From Rhabditoides inermis (Eukaryota; Nematoda; Chromadorea; Rhabditida; Rhabditidae): 64,000 bases of DNA. Below the pieces are notes generated by a model. That model was not told the DNA's origin. It saw only the letters and a list, made by a program, of their open reading frames with translations, and searched no databases. Position 1 is the first letter of the stretch. Each line of letters opens with the position of its first letter. Made by a program: the position numbers and the translations under genes. The stretch is taken from NCBI GenBank assembly GCA_963966185.1, contig CAWZYM010000307.1:181001-245000 (forward strand), given 5' to 3'. Of the stretch, positions 25,377 to 36,715 are shown in pieces.

Positions 25377-28106
25377 CTCCCTCTCTCTCGCTCCCTCTCT
25401 CCTTCTCTCTCCCTCTCTCCTCCTCTCTCTCTCTCCCTCTCTCTCTCTCCCTCTCTCTCTCTCCCTCTCTCCCTCTCCCTCTCTCTCTCATCTCTACCTG
25501 TAGTAGTTCATCTTCCGCAGTTGTGGTATGATCGAGTGTATCTCTGTCGGACACCCAACCACAACCTCCGCATCCGAAAGATTCTGCTTCATCTGCGCCA
25601 CCTAGGTATACTGTAGAGTACCGCTACTGTAGATACCGTATACCTTGTCCAGGTTCTGCTCCGTGTTCCAGGGCAGTCCGCAGTGGAGGTCAACGATGAG
25701 AAACATAAGAGACCAGATGTCGTCCCGCCGACCCTTGGTGCGGAAGATTACGTTGATCTTGTGTTCACTAAAAGTACCTGCTCGATAAGGTCGTGCATAG
25801 TGGGTGAGCAGTAGCGGAGTGTGCCCCGGAACTCGACTCTCTTCCGCGCCCGCCGGGGAATCCACTTGCTGCGGAGAGCGACACGGGTGGCGAACGCCCT
25901 GCGAGGAAATCGATTGGCTTTCGCACACATCAGTCCGTGTAGAAACATGGCCGTTTGTAGACGGCATGTATCTCTACAAACAGATTGGTCTTCACCTCGC
26001 GATGCCAAAGTCGAGCACGTATACGATCCTCGCGTGAGGCGGATCGTCCGGATGACCGACCACAAAGTTCTGCGGTTTCACATCGCGATGCACGATGCCG
26101 CGGTCGTGCAGCATCTAAAAAGACGACGTCAGTGAGGGAGAGAAAGAGAAGGCGAGTGTACCTTGAGGGCGCAGAGGCACTGTATGCCGACGCGACTCCA
26201 CGACTGCACCTGCATCATTCCGCCCTTGCAGCGCATCTCAATCAAGTCATGACGTCATGCCCCGTGATGACGTCATACCTTCAGCTTCATCAGGTTCTCT
26301 CCCAGCAGCTGCATGATCATGTAGCTGAACCGCTTGTGCTTGGCCGCGTGGAACACCTATTTCAATGTACAGTAACCATTGACAGTTTCTACCGTACACC
26401 GAACCGTGGGCACGTGGTTGAGTCCCTTCTGGCGCGTCTTCTTATCGCCACACACCTGTTTTATGACTGCCATCTGAAGTTATACGGTAGTCAGCAGTTC
26501 GAATGGTATACGGTATATTACCGTACCTCGAGTTTGATTGCGCTCCCGCCTTCCATGTCGTTTGGTTCTGCTTTCAGCGCAGCAACCTTATCCGTCTCAG
26601 TATCGACCACCTAGATATGGTACGGTAATTTAGGTGTACGGTAGCTACAGTACCTTGTACACGTGGCCGAACGCACCACCGTCGAGCTTGAAGACCACCT
26701 TCCAGTTGCCAAGCCTGGAAGGAGGATGTGTGAACATGTCTGCCCCTCTGCCCTCTGCACTCACATTCTTCCCGGCTCGAACTTGTGTGCAGCCGCCTCC
26801 TGTTCCCCTCCGAACACACTGGGAGAGAGGAGTGAGCGGGGCGAGGCCGGATCCGACGGGGCTGGCTTCTTCTCCTTCCTCTTCTTCTTCTTGCTCTCGC
26901 TCACCTCCGACCCCGCCTGCTTCTCCTTCTCCTTCTCTTTCTTCTTCTTGGCCACCTTCTTGCTTTTCTTGCTCCGGCTCTCGCTGCTCGCTGCTTCGCT
27001 CTCTTGCTTCTTATCCTTCTTCCGCGTCTTCTTCTTCCTGCTCTCATCGGCGCTGTCCTGCTCCTTCTCCTTCTCCTTCTCCTTCTCCTTCTCCTTCTCC
27101 TTCTCCTTCTCCTTCTCCTTTTCTTTCTCTTTCTCCCTTTTCTTACTATTCTTCGGCTTCGGTCCTACTCTTGCCTCATCACTGCATTCTTGCGTCTCCA
27201 GCATCTTTGCATCACTCGCCTGCTCCTTCTCCCTCTTCCCACCACTCTTTTGCAGTTTTTCCTTCTCTCCACTCTTCTCTGCTTTCTCTTTCCCTCCACT
27301 CTTCTCTACTTTCTCCTTTCCTCCACTTTTCTGCTGTTTCTCCGTTCCTCCACTTTTCTGTTGTTTCTCCTTGCCTCCACTCTTTTCTGGTCTCTCTTTT
27401 CCTCCACTCTTCTGTTGTTTCTCTTTCGCTCCACTCTTTTGCTGTTTTTCTTTCACCACTTCCTTGGGCCGCTCTTTCTCTCCCTTCTGTTCACTGTCGT
27501 CTTCGTCGACTGTTCTGTCCAGGACGAGTGTCTTCTCTTTCTCCTTCGCTTTCTCTTTCTTCTTCTTCTTCTTCCGCTTCTCCTTCCAATCCACTTTCAT
27601 GTGTGCCGTCTTTTCGTCCGCAACTTGGAAATCGAACTGTTCCGCCGTCGTTTCGTTGAACATCCCTTCCTGGAATAGAGGTACTGTAGGATATTGTGGC
27701 TACCGTATACCTGTTTTGAGTTGTCCGCATCGTCGTTGGCTGGCACATAGTCGGGAGCGGCCTTGCGCCACAGCGAGTTGTTCTCTTCTTCCCGATCCTT
27801 CTACAAGGACTCACTCAGTATATCTCTCCGCACATGCTGTGAAGCAAACAGTGTCTGGAGAAAGTAAAGCCCCGCAAATCGAATCGAATACGAACACTTG
27901 CATTACCGCGAACAGTGCGAACAGTTGTAGATGTACCATCCCGTTTTGTTCGATTTGTGTGTATTCCATAACTACTTATGAATAAACTATTCCACAGCCC
28001 CCTCGTTTCTCCATACCTTTGAGCTGTCGCACTGCGAGTCGCATTTCGAGTCACACTTGGAATCACACTTGGAGTCGCACTGTGATCGATCGGGCGACAG
28101 AGCCAT
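24639..28106 (-). CDS. CK1/TTBK-like protein kinase with long Lys/Glu-rich N-terminal region
   Basis: Sixteen exons give about 755 residues: 28017-28106, 27711-27800, 26765-27669, 26654-26714, 26527-26610, 26405-26473, 26279-26356, 26162-26209, 25996-26114, 25778-25898, 25644-25733, 25498-25601, 25179-25290, 24943-25029, 24840-24895, 24639-24792. The kinase domain starts near residue 362: glycine loop LDGGAFGHV, ATP-binding Lys in AALKAE, catalytic HRDVKPQN (near 484), DFG (near 510) and FRGTLRYCSP, the layout of tau-tubulin kinases, a CK1 branch expanded in nematodes. The N terminus holds five C-D-S-K/Q/S repeats, then about 300 residues of charged low complexity with repeats of the K-E-K-x-x-K-S-G-G type and a long (KE)n run. 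The C terminus is basic, ending in GGYAYHRK. Substrates are likely cytoskeletal or nuclear but unknown. The starts of exons 6 and 11 are choices among weak sites. Confidence 0.88.
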
Positions 28107-28654
28107 CGCTGGGGGATGGGGAGGGGCGAGTGCCCGCGCAGAGGCGACGGATAGGGAATGGCAGGGCAGCCGTCGCCACGAACCATGTGCACAACATCAA
28201 CCAGACAAAGGCTATTCTGAATGACCACGTAGCGCTAACTCACCAGTTGCTGTTGCAAATGCACGTAAAACTCTGATTGTTTTTCATTTGTAGTGAGAAC
28301 GACCGCTTTTGCACGTATACGTGCAAAAACGGTGTTTCTCACTACAACTTTTTAAACTGCAATTGCGACTCAAAAGTAATTTTGAAAAAACTCAGAAACA
28401 ACCTAGTTTTAAAGTTGCGCGAGTTACGTTTCCTTGTCCCTGTGTCACTGTGTGTTCCCCTCCATTTGATATAACAACTGTGAACTTTTTTATTGTGGCA
28501 ACGTATAGAGTACAAGTAGCGATAGTCGAGTAGCACAAAAAATTAAAATGACTTTGGGGTTAAAGCAGTGTGTTGGGAGAGAAGTGGAGTGGCAACTGTC
28601 ACGTCATGGATGCCGTGGTGGGACCCGAAATGCGCACGAACGGGAAGGGATAAT
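28107..28654 (+). other. intergenic region with a 60-bp palindrome
   Basis: Lies between the kinase start and the carboxypeptidase stop (both minus strand). The only structured element is the inverted repeat at 28288-28347; the rest is AT-rich. Confidence 0.5.
28288..28347. repeat. 60-bp near-perfect palindrome
   Basis: Two 30-base arms without a loop, starting TTGTAGTGAGAA and meeting at GCACGTA/TACGTGC. I count three mismatches between the arms. No stretch of T follows on either side as would be expected of a terminator. It may be a tiny transposon relic with its ends joined, or a hairpin RNA source. Confidence 0.85.
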
Positions 28655-29882
28655 CTAGAGCTTTTTGGAGACGACTGCGTACTCTCCTAGTGCCAACATA
28701 GCAGATACCATCTCTTCTCCTGTAAATGAGAAATGAGAGGGCAGGAGGAGGAGAGAGAGAGGGGGAGGGAGAGAGAGAGAGACCAGACGATACACTCACC
28801 TGTTGACTTGATGTACTTTGGTGGGAGAGAGAATGCGTAGCTGTCTATCGTATCCTGGGGTCTCAGCTCCACTCCATATATGTACGGGACGCCTCTGTTC
28901 TGCATGAAATCAATGGAAGTGCCGGAAGCGGGGTCTAAATGATATTTTTTAGTAGGTTATGAGTTTATGAGAAGTTGAGAAGTACAGTATTCTACGGTAA
29001 CAACATCGTTACTGACACATGAGTTCGGAAATGGTTCCGTAGTGGTAGGACGCCCCGGTGGTGTTTCGAATAGCCTCGACCGCCGCCCGAGCTGCGTTGC
29101 GCTGCAAACAATTCATGTCTCTTGTTTGCGGGTATTAATACGTATTGTTCCCCAATTGCTTCGTATGGAGATAAAGTGTCTACCGAGCCCGTGCTTTTTC
29201 CCTCGTGGCTCATACCTGATCGGGATAGTTGTCCGGTCGCTCGTTCGTGTATCCCCACGGAGACAGGAAGATCTGAAATGTGGGCGGGGTGAAATGGGGC
29301 GGAGCGACGGAGAGTGCACCTGTCCATATGAGTGTAGCGTGGCATAGACGGTGAGTGAGGGTATGTTCCATGTGATATAGTCTCGCAGTCCCACTATCTC
29401 CACCTCCGAGAATGGGTGGGAGCCAGCATAGATGTTGGAGCAAGGAGATCGGTTCGCCCCCGCCTCTGCAGCTCTCGTTCTTGGGTGTCTCCTTGTCCCC
29501 ACCCACCTCCCCATCTGTATCCCCAGTTGCGGTTCGCGTCCGCACCCACACACCACTTGCTCATCGTCTGGTTCCGCGAGCGCGTCTTCCGCCACAGTCG
29601 GTCCTGCAACGATTTCGAATACAGTATACCCTTCTCTCTAACCCTACCATTCAACACCGCATTCTTGCCTATCGTATACTGAATAATGTCTTCTAACCAC
29701 AGACTACCGTCCCCTGCCCGTACCGTGTTCATACTGTACTCGTATCCGTCGGGGTTGATCTGTGGCACGATGTACCAGTCGAACTTGTCGAGAGACGCAG
29801 TGACGCGAGAGACGTTGCCGTAGCCAGCGACGAGCTACAACAGATATGGTAGGTGGATGTGAGCGACAGATGGAGAGAGACA

Positions 29883-29924
<42 letters not shown>

Positions 29925-31348
29925 AGGCCACCTTCTTTATGAGATACACAGCCGTTGCGGGGGCGATCCACTCTCTGGCGTGGATTCCAGCATCGACGAA
30001 TATCGCCGGCTTACCCGCGCCGCCCACCGGAGACGAGATCTCAACAGAGAGTATTGTATTCACGCATAGTTTCATATCCTCGCAAACTTATGGTCACAGT
30101 GAAACGTATTAGATAACCACAGCTAAAACGTACCTTGACACCGTAGATGTCTCGGCCCTCAAAGAACGCGACACATTGATGAGCTGAAGAGAGGGGAAAC
30201 ACTTGTCCATATTATTTCTATAAACTCACCTGCACAATATCGGGACGCTCGCGCGCCAACTGCTGCATAAAGTCGACCATCTGAAGAGGAAAGCAGTCGG
30301 GAACCAGTCGGGAACCACTCGGGAACCAGTCGGGAACCAGTCCGGTCAACCCACCACAAAGTAGCTGTGATAGTTCTCGTCGTCGAACTCGAGTGCCCTC
30401 TTTCCGATGCTGCGCCGCTGGCGGAGTCGCTGTGAGATGGCGCGGGCCTGACGGGAGATGCCACTGCAAGGGACAGGGTAGGGGGAGAGGGAGATGGAGA
30501 GATAGAGAGAGAGAGAGATGAGAGAAAGAGAGAGGATGGCTACCGTTGCACGTCTCCTTTCAGGAACTCCACGTGTGTGATGCCTCTCTTTCGCAGGGCT
30601 GACATGAACGTCGCCAGGTGTTCCGGGGCGACCTGTTCCCGAAAGTTGTTACGCGTTGTTATGAATCATACATACAAAGAAACGTACTCGTAAAGTACAT
30701 TCCAGTTTTTCGCAAAACGTCAAACGTACCAGGACATCAGTGTTGTTGTCCTTGTGAGACGGCTCTGACCACACGTCTATCAGAGTGCGGACGGTACCCG
30801 TGGACTGAAGGGGAGAGTGGGAGGGGGAAAAAGTGAGAGTGTGAGAGAGAGAGAGAGAGAGAGAGGAGAGGACATCTCCCACCTTGTCGACCACCGTCCC
30901 CTCCGCCTCCTCTCCTGCCAGCCACTTGGCAGTCGCCGGGTCTGCCTCGAACCGAATCAGACGGTAGCTGAACACACACCTTCACACAGTGTACGTTTAC
31001 AGTGAATGAAATAATGCAACATTGAGAGAGTGGTCTGCGCCCTCTTTTCTCGCCATTGTTTTGTGTTTGTGCAAACTGCAAATGTCCGCGTTGCCTGTAC
31101 TCTTCCAAGAATCAGAGAGGTACGAGTTTAATTTTAATGAATGGTCGGTAGGTGGTCTCGCATGAAAACATGTGCATCCACATTTCTGTAGTCGAATGGT
31201 AAACTTCATCAACTACCTCACTAAACAAAACTAAATGTGTTAGTTAGACTGACCCTTTATAGCTTGGTACATTGTTGATTTCTGCGTGAGTGGTTGGGAG
31301 AACGAGAAGGAAGGAGAGAAAGGAGAGAAGAGAGAGGACGCCCCTCAT
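28655..31348 (-). CDS. secreted M14 zinc carboxypeptidase (with apparent frameshift)
   Basis: Fifteen exons: 31254-31348, 30883-30967, 30730-30804, 30544-30632, 30355-30463, 30230-30280, 30134-30183, 29932-30039, 29724-29834, 29507-29603, 29320-29465, 29216-29272, 29017-29101, 28800-28934, 28655-28719; about 452 residues. A signal peptide (LLSFLSFLLVLPTTHA) and a propeptide of about 110 residues precede an A/B-type peptidase domain. Zinc ligands are His and Glu of GIHAREW and His of LHSYGQ; the substrate-binding Arg is in ANRNW; the catalytic Glu is in YGVELR. It would trim C-terminal residues in the gut lumen or extracellular space. Exon 7 is 50 bases long where 51 are needed: LINVSRS and FEGRDIYGVK are in different frames at an A-run (30161-30163 on the plus strand). 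Everything else is intact, so an assembly error or a recent lesion are both possible. The donor at 29017 was chosen because it restores a LMYPASGTS motif. Confidence 0.88.
30298..30341 (+). repeat. 12-bp tandem repeat in a carboxypeptidase intron
   Basis: Four tandem copies of a GGGAACCAGTCG-type unit, one with a substitution, between exons 5 and 6 of the carboxypeptidase gene. Confidence 0.85.
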
Positions 31349-32095
31349 ACAGACACTGAAACACACTGTGGTCATTCTCATCGAAACAAACACTTCGACA
31401 GCGTTATCTAAAACACCAAGAGTTCTTTAAGACAACAGAAACAAGCACAGACCGATTCGCCCAGGAATAGTCGAGAGAATGATTGAAACTGATCAGAGGT
31501 GATATATCATCCAAAATACGACTACACTAGACAACTCGAAACTCCGGAAACAATACAAAGGAACACAGGACTGTTGGATGAACGGTGTGTTGGGAGAAGA
31601 GGGAATGGCATTGGCATTGGCAGTGGCTGCCGCTGCACTCAAGACGTGTGTTTATTTGCATAGGCTGGAAACATCTAGTGATAAGAATAGAGGAGATTGA
31701 CGATGTTTTGATAATGATGATCAGTCGGCTGCCACGCTGCCACGCTGTGAAACCAGTTAAACTACAAATCGGCTTCATAAGTACAGCAGTTTCGAGACAA
31801 AGATGATTTCGTATAACATTGTCTCGTAAAACGTAAGATACTCATAATTTCTCTATTTTTCGGAAAACATGGATGATTTGGAAAACATGGACGACCTTTG
31901 TGGAAGCAAGCAGTGAAATCGAAACTCACAGTTTAGATTTACGCAATTCGAAAGAGCAAGGAAAGAGCAGATGTGATATGAGGAGTATGAGGAGAGGCGG
32001 ACACCCAAAGTAAGGAGGGAAATGTAAACTGCGGAAAGCGAGGATTAGTTCTTCCGGAAAAAGAAAGGGGTTTTCCCCTAGATTCGGGAGGAAGG

Positions 32096-32146
<51 letters not shown>

Positions 32147-32814
32147 TCGGTTGAAACACGAGTTTGTGTGTTTGAGAGAGAAAGTGTTTAGATTGATATA
32201 TACATATAAGTGGCCACTGGGACTGGAGACAAGGCTGGAGACGCATTAAACATACACAGACATCGATAAACAACACATATTAATGGCAAAGGAGTAGTGG
32301 TAGACAGAAGTGATGGTATGAATGAAACTATGGCTTTCCAACGACGACCTTCATTTTTCGCGCACACACCGATGATTTGTGATCGGCTATGTAGTAAAAC
32401 TAGTGACCGCGGCGACTCGAAATGAAGTAGTTCACTCTGCACACTTCACCACGGAACACTCCGCACTACGAAACACCACATGCCGTGCTGGTGGTTGTTG
32501 GTACAAGCAAAAAACGCGCCAGCAAGGAGTGATGATCCGGAATTTCTTGCTCGTGTGTCGTGTATTTGCCGTTGCCGGAAATCACCCTGAGGCAATTCGG
32601 TCTGCGCCCTCTCGTGTTTGCACACTCTCTAGCGCCTCCCTCGCTCGCCTAGTTTGCCGGACTGATTATAGTACACTCTTCGAGAATCCACGTGTTTTTG
32701 CCAGCCGAAAACGGCGTCTTTCCGTGTTTCTAACGAGAAAAAAAAACACACAAGAGTTTGACTTTATTGAGGCGTATGTACACTTATTTACAATCACATT
32801 TACTCCTTCAAATT
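31349..32814 (+). other. intergenic region
   Basis: About 1.5 kb between the start of the carboxypeptidase and the stop of the first DOMON-b561 gene. Contains a GA microsatellite at about 32099-32142. Open frames here do not resemble known families and lack splice structure. Confidence 0.5.
32099..32142 (+). repeat. GA microsatellite
   Basis: Pure (GA)n tract. Confidence 0.95.
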
Positions 32815-35478
32815 TTAGTTTTTGCATATCAGAACTGAAACCCAAATGTTGACAATGAGCAGAATCCCGATTCCTGAGAAGACTATGGCGCCTCTGATGC
32901 GGTGCACCTGAAAGAAGACATGGAAACATTAATAGGTAAACAAGTAAACGAAAAAGAAGAAAAGTAAACAACCTACCTTCTGTCGATTGAATTGATCGAC
33001 GACGACCTTCCAATCGATAACAACGAAGATTGCAGTGAGTAGAAGTGAGAGGATGAGGGGAGTGAGAGTAAGGCAGATCTGAAACAATGAAAATGAAACA
33101 ATCATCTCTCTCTCACTCTCACTCTCACTCTCTCTCTCCCTCTCTCTCTCTTCTCCCCTCCCCTCCCCTCCCCTCCCCTCTCCTTCCCTTCCCTCCCACC
33201 TCCCATCTGTATTACCTGAAGCGTTGGTTGATCCCACAATGGGAAGTGTGCCGCAGCAATGACAACGGTAGTGGCTGAAAGTTCGTAGTTATGATTGTCA
33301 GCACAATGCAGCCACTGACTGGCTAGAATGAAGGCTATCGATCCGATTATGCGATGTATCCAGTTGAAGATCGGACGACGGGGGTTGCCAGCGTCGCAAC
33401 TATAATCATTATCGATTGTATAAACTATTTGCCAGTATTGGCTCTACCGTAGAGTCGATATGAATGGCTGAAGGAACGCGAATGCACACGAGAACACACC
33501 ACACATCGTATGCGTCTGAAAAAAGTCATTAGCTCCACTTGTGACTTGTGAGATTCGTTGTATTGTATCTTGTCTTGTTATCATCTCTCTTTTCACATTA
33601 TTGTGTTTCACGTGTTCTTGAAAACCGTATAAATTAGTATTAGTCACCAGAGTAAGGGGGTATAAGCAATAAGTACAAGACGATCATGTACGCACCAGCA
33701 GCCAGTGGTCGCTTCCGCTGCCCCACCCCAGCCACGTCCACTTGGTGGCGACTGCGATGCACACCAGAGAGGAGATCATCAGAGCTATGCCCATAAGGTT
33801 GCATGCGCGATGCACCTGAATGGGCATGGGGCATTCCAAGAGTCACTGACCTTACTGTATATACCTAATTGAAGTATATTAACATTATATGTAGTTTTTA
33901 ATCAATAATGATGAGTTATTATTTGATTGTGTCACTTATCGATCAGAATGTTCCATTGGTAAGTGAGAAGAGGGCACCTCGCTATCGGATTCCAGCGTGT
34001 GACTAATCTATGGGCGGCGAAAGCTGATTCGCGCTATTGATATTGTGGGCAAATGTCAGAACATTCCTACAGTACGTGATGACAATGACAAACCAGTGTA
34101 AGTGTAAGCTAGAATGTGGCTCGCAATGGAATAGCACTCACATGGAACCATATGAGTAGTCCCATGGGCTTGTAGTCAGGCCAGGCTCCCCGCATGAAAC
34201 GAGCAAAGAGGAAGGCGGAAGGAATGAAGAACAGCCAGGCAAAACACATCAGGATCGCTGAAGGGTTGTTATTGTTAGAAACAGTATATGTTACAGCATA
34301 CTCAATTTCTAACAGTCTTCATATAACACAATGAGACCTCTTTCTATTCCCCTTCCCTTCCCTTTCTCACCATGTGCTCTGATGAGTCTGATAGTGCTGT
34401 GGTCGGAGTCTGGTGTGGCCACCTCTTTCAGGTCGACTGCCTTCTTTGTCGATGTCGGTTTCTTGGCGTGTTGATTGATGTCTGCAAACATTCTCCTCAC
34501 ACATGTCATATATGTCGATGCGATTCCGCACAGATATGACATGTCATGACACTTCGAACTCACTTTTGTCACCAGCCGGTCCAGTTGCCAGGAAGACGAA
34601 GTAGTCCCTGCTCGGATTCCATTCGAACACCAGACGAGACTCCGACACTGTGTATGCATCCTGAAAAGCGGATTGGGGAAATGATAATACACGTGTAGAA
34701 ACTGATTAACAAACAAAGTTTCGTTGTTTCGGAGTACTTTTTGACCTTGACTTTCTGCACGGCGGAGCAGTAGAGCTGACCATCGACGAATCGAGCAGTG
34801 GCGTTAAAGAGAATCTCATCGCGGAACGTCTACAATGAGATGACGTCTTCAGAAAACTTCTGTACTGCTGTACCGTCTCTCCAGGTATTCTTTCGGTGTA
34901 TGATTCGCCGCCGGGAGTGTTGTAGGAGAGCTTCATAGAAGGAGTCGACTCACTCGCGAGCTTACTACACTCTGTCACTCGAGTGTCACCCTGAAGCAAG
35001 ATATAACGCTATGCCCCCTCCTTTCCTCTTCTCCCCCCTCTCCCTCTCTCCCTCTCTCCCTCTCTCTTACCATCTCGTCATTTGTCGACCATCCTACAGC
35101 CAGGTATCCCGCATTTGTTAAATCTTTTCCACCCACTTGCAGTGTTCCGAACAATTCAATTGCCAAAAACTCGTCGGATATATACCTGAAATTAAGTTTA
35201 TTACACTCTTCGATAGATGAAGGTCTCTCACCTGTACGACAATCCAATCACACAATCATCGAGGTTATCCTTACTGCAGGTCTCATCGAAGAAACAACAC
35301 TTGCTCTTCTCACACTCACTCTTGTCGAATTGACAGAGAACCAGAGAGAGGGAGAGGCTCTGAAAATAAAAACATATAAATAGTTATCCATATCATCATG
35401 GAAATCTATGAAGAACAACAATAACATAACATCATATTCATTTATGTTTGTACTCACCAGCCACACTAGCGTCCGCAT
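32815..35478 (-). CDS. DOMON-cytochrome b561 membrane protein, paralogue 1
   Basis: Fourteen exons give about 436 residues: 35458-35478, 35232-35359, 35071-35185, 34874-34990, 34746-34829, 34564-34660, 34371-34481, 34142-34257, 33696-33815, 33448-33515, 33320-33399, 33216-33274, 32977-33078, 32815-32907. Layout: signal peptide (MRTLVWLSLSLSLVL), a cysteine-rich piece, a DOMON domain with AGYLAVGWSTNDEM, then a b561 ferric-reductase membrane domain with about six helices. Its candidate haem histidines are in WFHVHRA, THTMCGV, WIHR, AAHFPLW and VHRIRG. The family (ferric-chelate reductase 1-like) passes electrons across membranes, probably to iron or another acceptor outside. Exon structure is the same as in paralogue 2 at 36716-39144. 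No acceptor precedes the ATG; a TATA-like TATTTAT (plus-strand reading) lies about 70 bases upstream. Confidence 0.9.
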
Positions 35479-35519
35479 TGTCCTCTCTCAATCTCTCTTG
35501 ATGCGTTCGCGTTGTCCCG

Positions 35520-35564
35520 CTTATCTCTAGCATACGCACGCGGCTATTTATGAAGCTTCTTATC
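35520..35564 (-). promoter_or_regulatory. candidate promoter of DOMON-b561 paralogue 1
   Basis: On the minus strand an ATAAATA box at 35545-35551 lies about 70 bases before the ATG, flanked by two GATAAG sites (35520-35525 and 35559-35564). GATAAG is the core site of intestinal GATA factors in Caenorhabditis. Functional assignment is inferred. Confidence 0.45.
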
Positions 35565-36715
35565 ACACCTCTCCCCGGAGACGCCTCGATCTTCCGTAAA
35601 TCGGGCAGATCAATCAGAGATCGAACAAGAGAGCGGGTGATAGGGGAGAGTGAGGCGTGATAGACACTCTGCTTGGCTGATATGACAATGGACTGGGCTG
35701 ATGCGGAAATGGGATGTCGGTGACTAGAAGGCGCGTTTCGCAAAGTGCGTCGCACACGTCATCTGAATGTGCGGACGCCGCATGTTGTTGTACTTGTATG
35801 TCACCATATACTAAATAAAGTTCTCTCCTTATCTATGTTCAAGCGTGTTGTGGTTGTTCACACCCAAAACAAAGTTGCTGACGCATAAGCATGTGACATG
35901 TAAAGAAACGCAAATTGATTGTTTGTTCCAGAATCGAGAAGATTGTCGAACGAATAGCCCCACAATCGGAAATATCGTTCAACATCTTTTTCCCCCTTCG
36001 AATTGATCACTCTGTGATTTTCGTGTACCATCGACTAATTGTAAGAGCCACACTGTTCGCGAGATGTCGAAATACGAAGCCAATTTGTTTGATAGAACCT
36101 CGGCAGTGGCGCAGTGGATGGCTATCAATCCCATCACTATCACAGTTCGATGCCGCCCGTGGGCCGAAAGTTCCGCTGCGATGGTGGGTTGGAGAATATC
36201 CAATCACAAAACACGACGTCATCATTCTCATTACTGGTATTCTGGAACCATTCCACTACAACTTCTACTCGTTAATTGTCATTGTCATGCCTTCTTGTTT
36301 ATATTTTTGACCGTTCGTTGGTACTAGATACGTCATGCTCCGCATAGACTGATAGCACATTAGCACCGTGCATTCTTATACAATTCTTGTTTTAATGTCA
36401 TCACTGTGACCGCTTCCATCTCTATCTCCCTTCTATCTGTCTTGCCATTTCCCTTATCTCCTTTCATCGTTCAACTCTGGCCCGCGACGCGTGGGAAGTG
36501 ATCAGTCGCTAGTCGAGTCGCCATGCCATACCACTGACGCCACTGATGAGGCACTTCATTGTCTCTCTCGAACGATCAAAAACCGCCCGCAACGAACGTG
36601 AACGACTAATATGAAATAGTTTTATTCGAATATATGTACATACACGTGTAGTTCTATTTTACATCAATGAAAGATCGATAATGGCATAAATATCCAAATG
36701 CTTGTGCTAGTGCTG
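35565..36715 (+). other. intergenic region between DOMON-b561 paralogues 1 and 2
   Basis: About 1.15 kb. An open plus-strand stretch at 35915-36310 has mixed composition but no recognised motif. The part near 36330-36560 resembles 39920-40100, so flanking DNA was duplicated with the genes. Confidence 0.4.

Noticed and set aside
26634..27985. Plus-strand frames of 341 and 440 codons rich in Leu, Phe and Ser
   Set aside because: They are the antisense of the Lys/Glu-rich exon of the kinase gene; the sense strand has the kinase domain and splice sites.
6271..30069. Long frames of alternating Ser-Leu or Arg-Glu
   Set aside because: These are translations of CT/GA microsatellites in introns (for example near 6430, 15240, 17000, 25080-25490, 29890).
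35915..36310. Plus-strand frame of 131 codons between the DOMON genes
   Set aside because: No motif, no splice structure, and overlapping frames on both strands; not supported as a gene.
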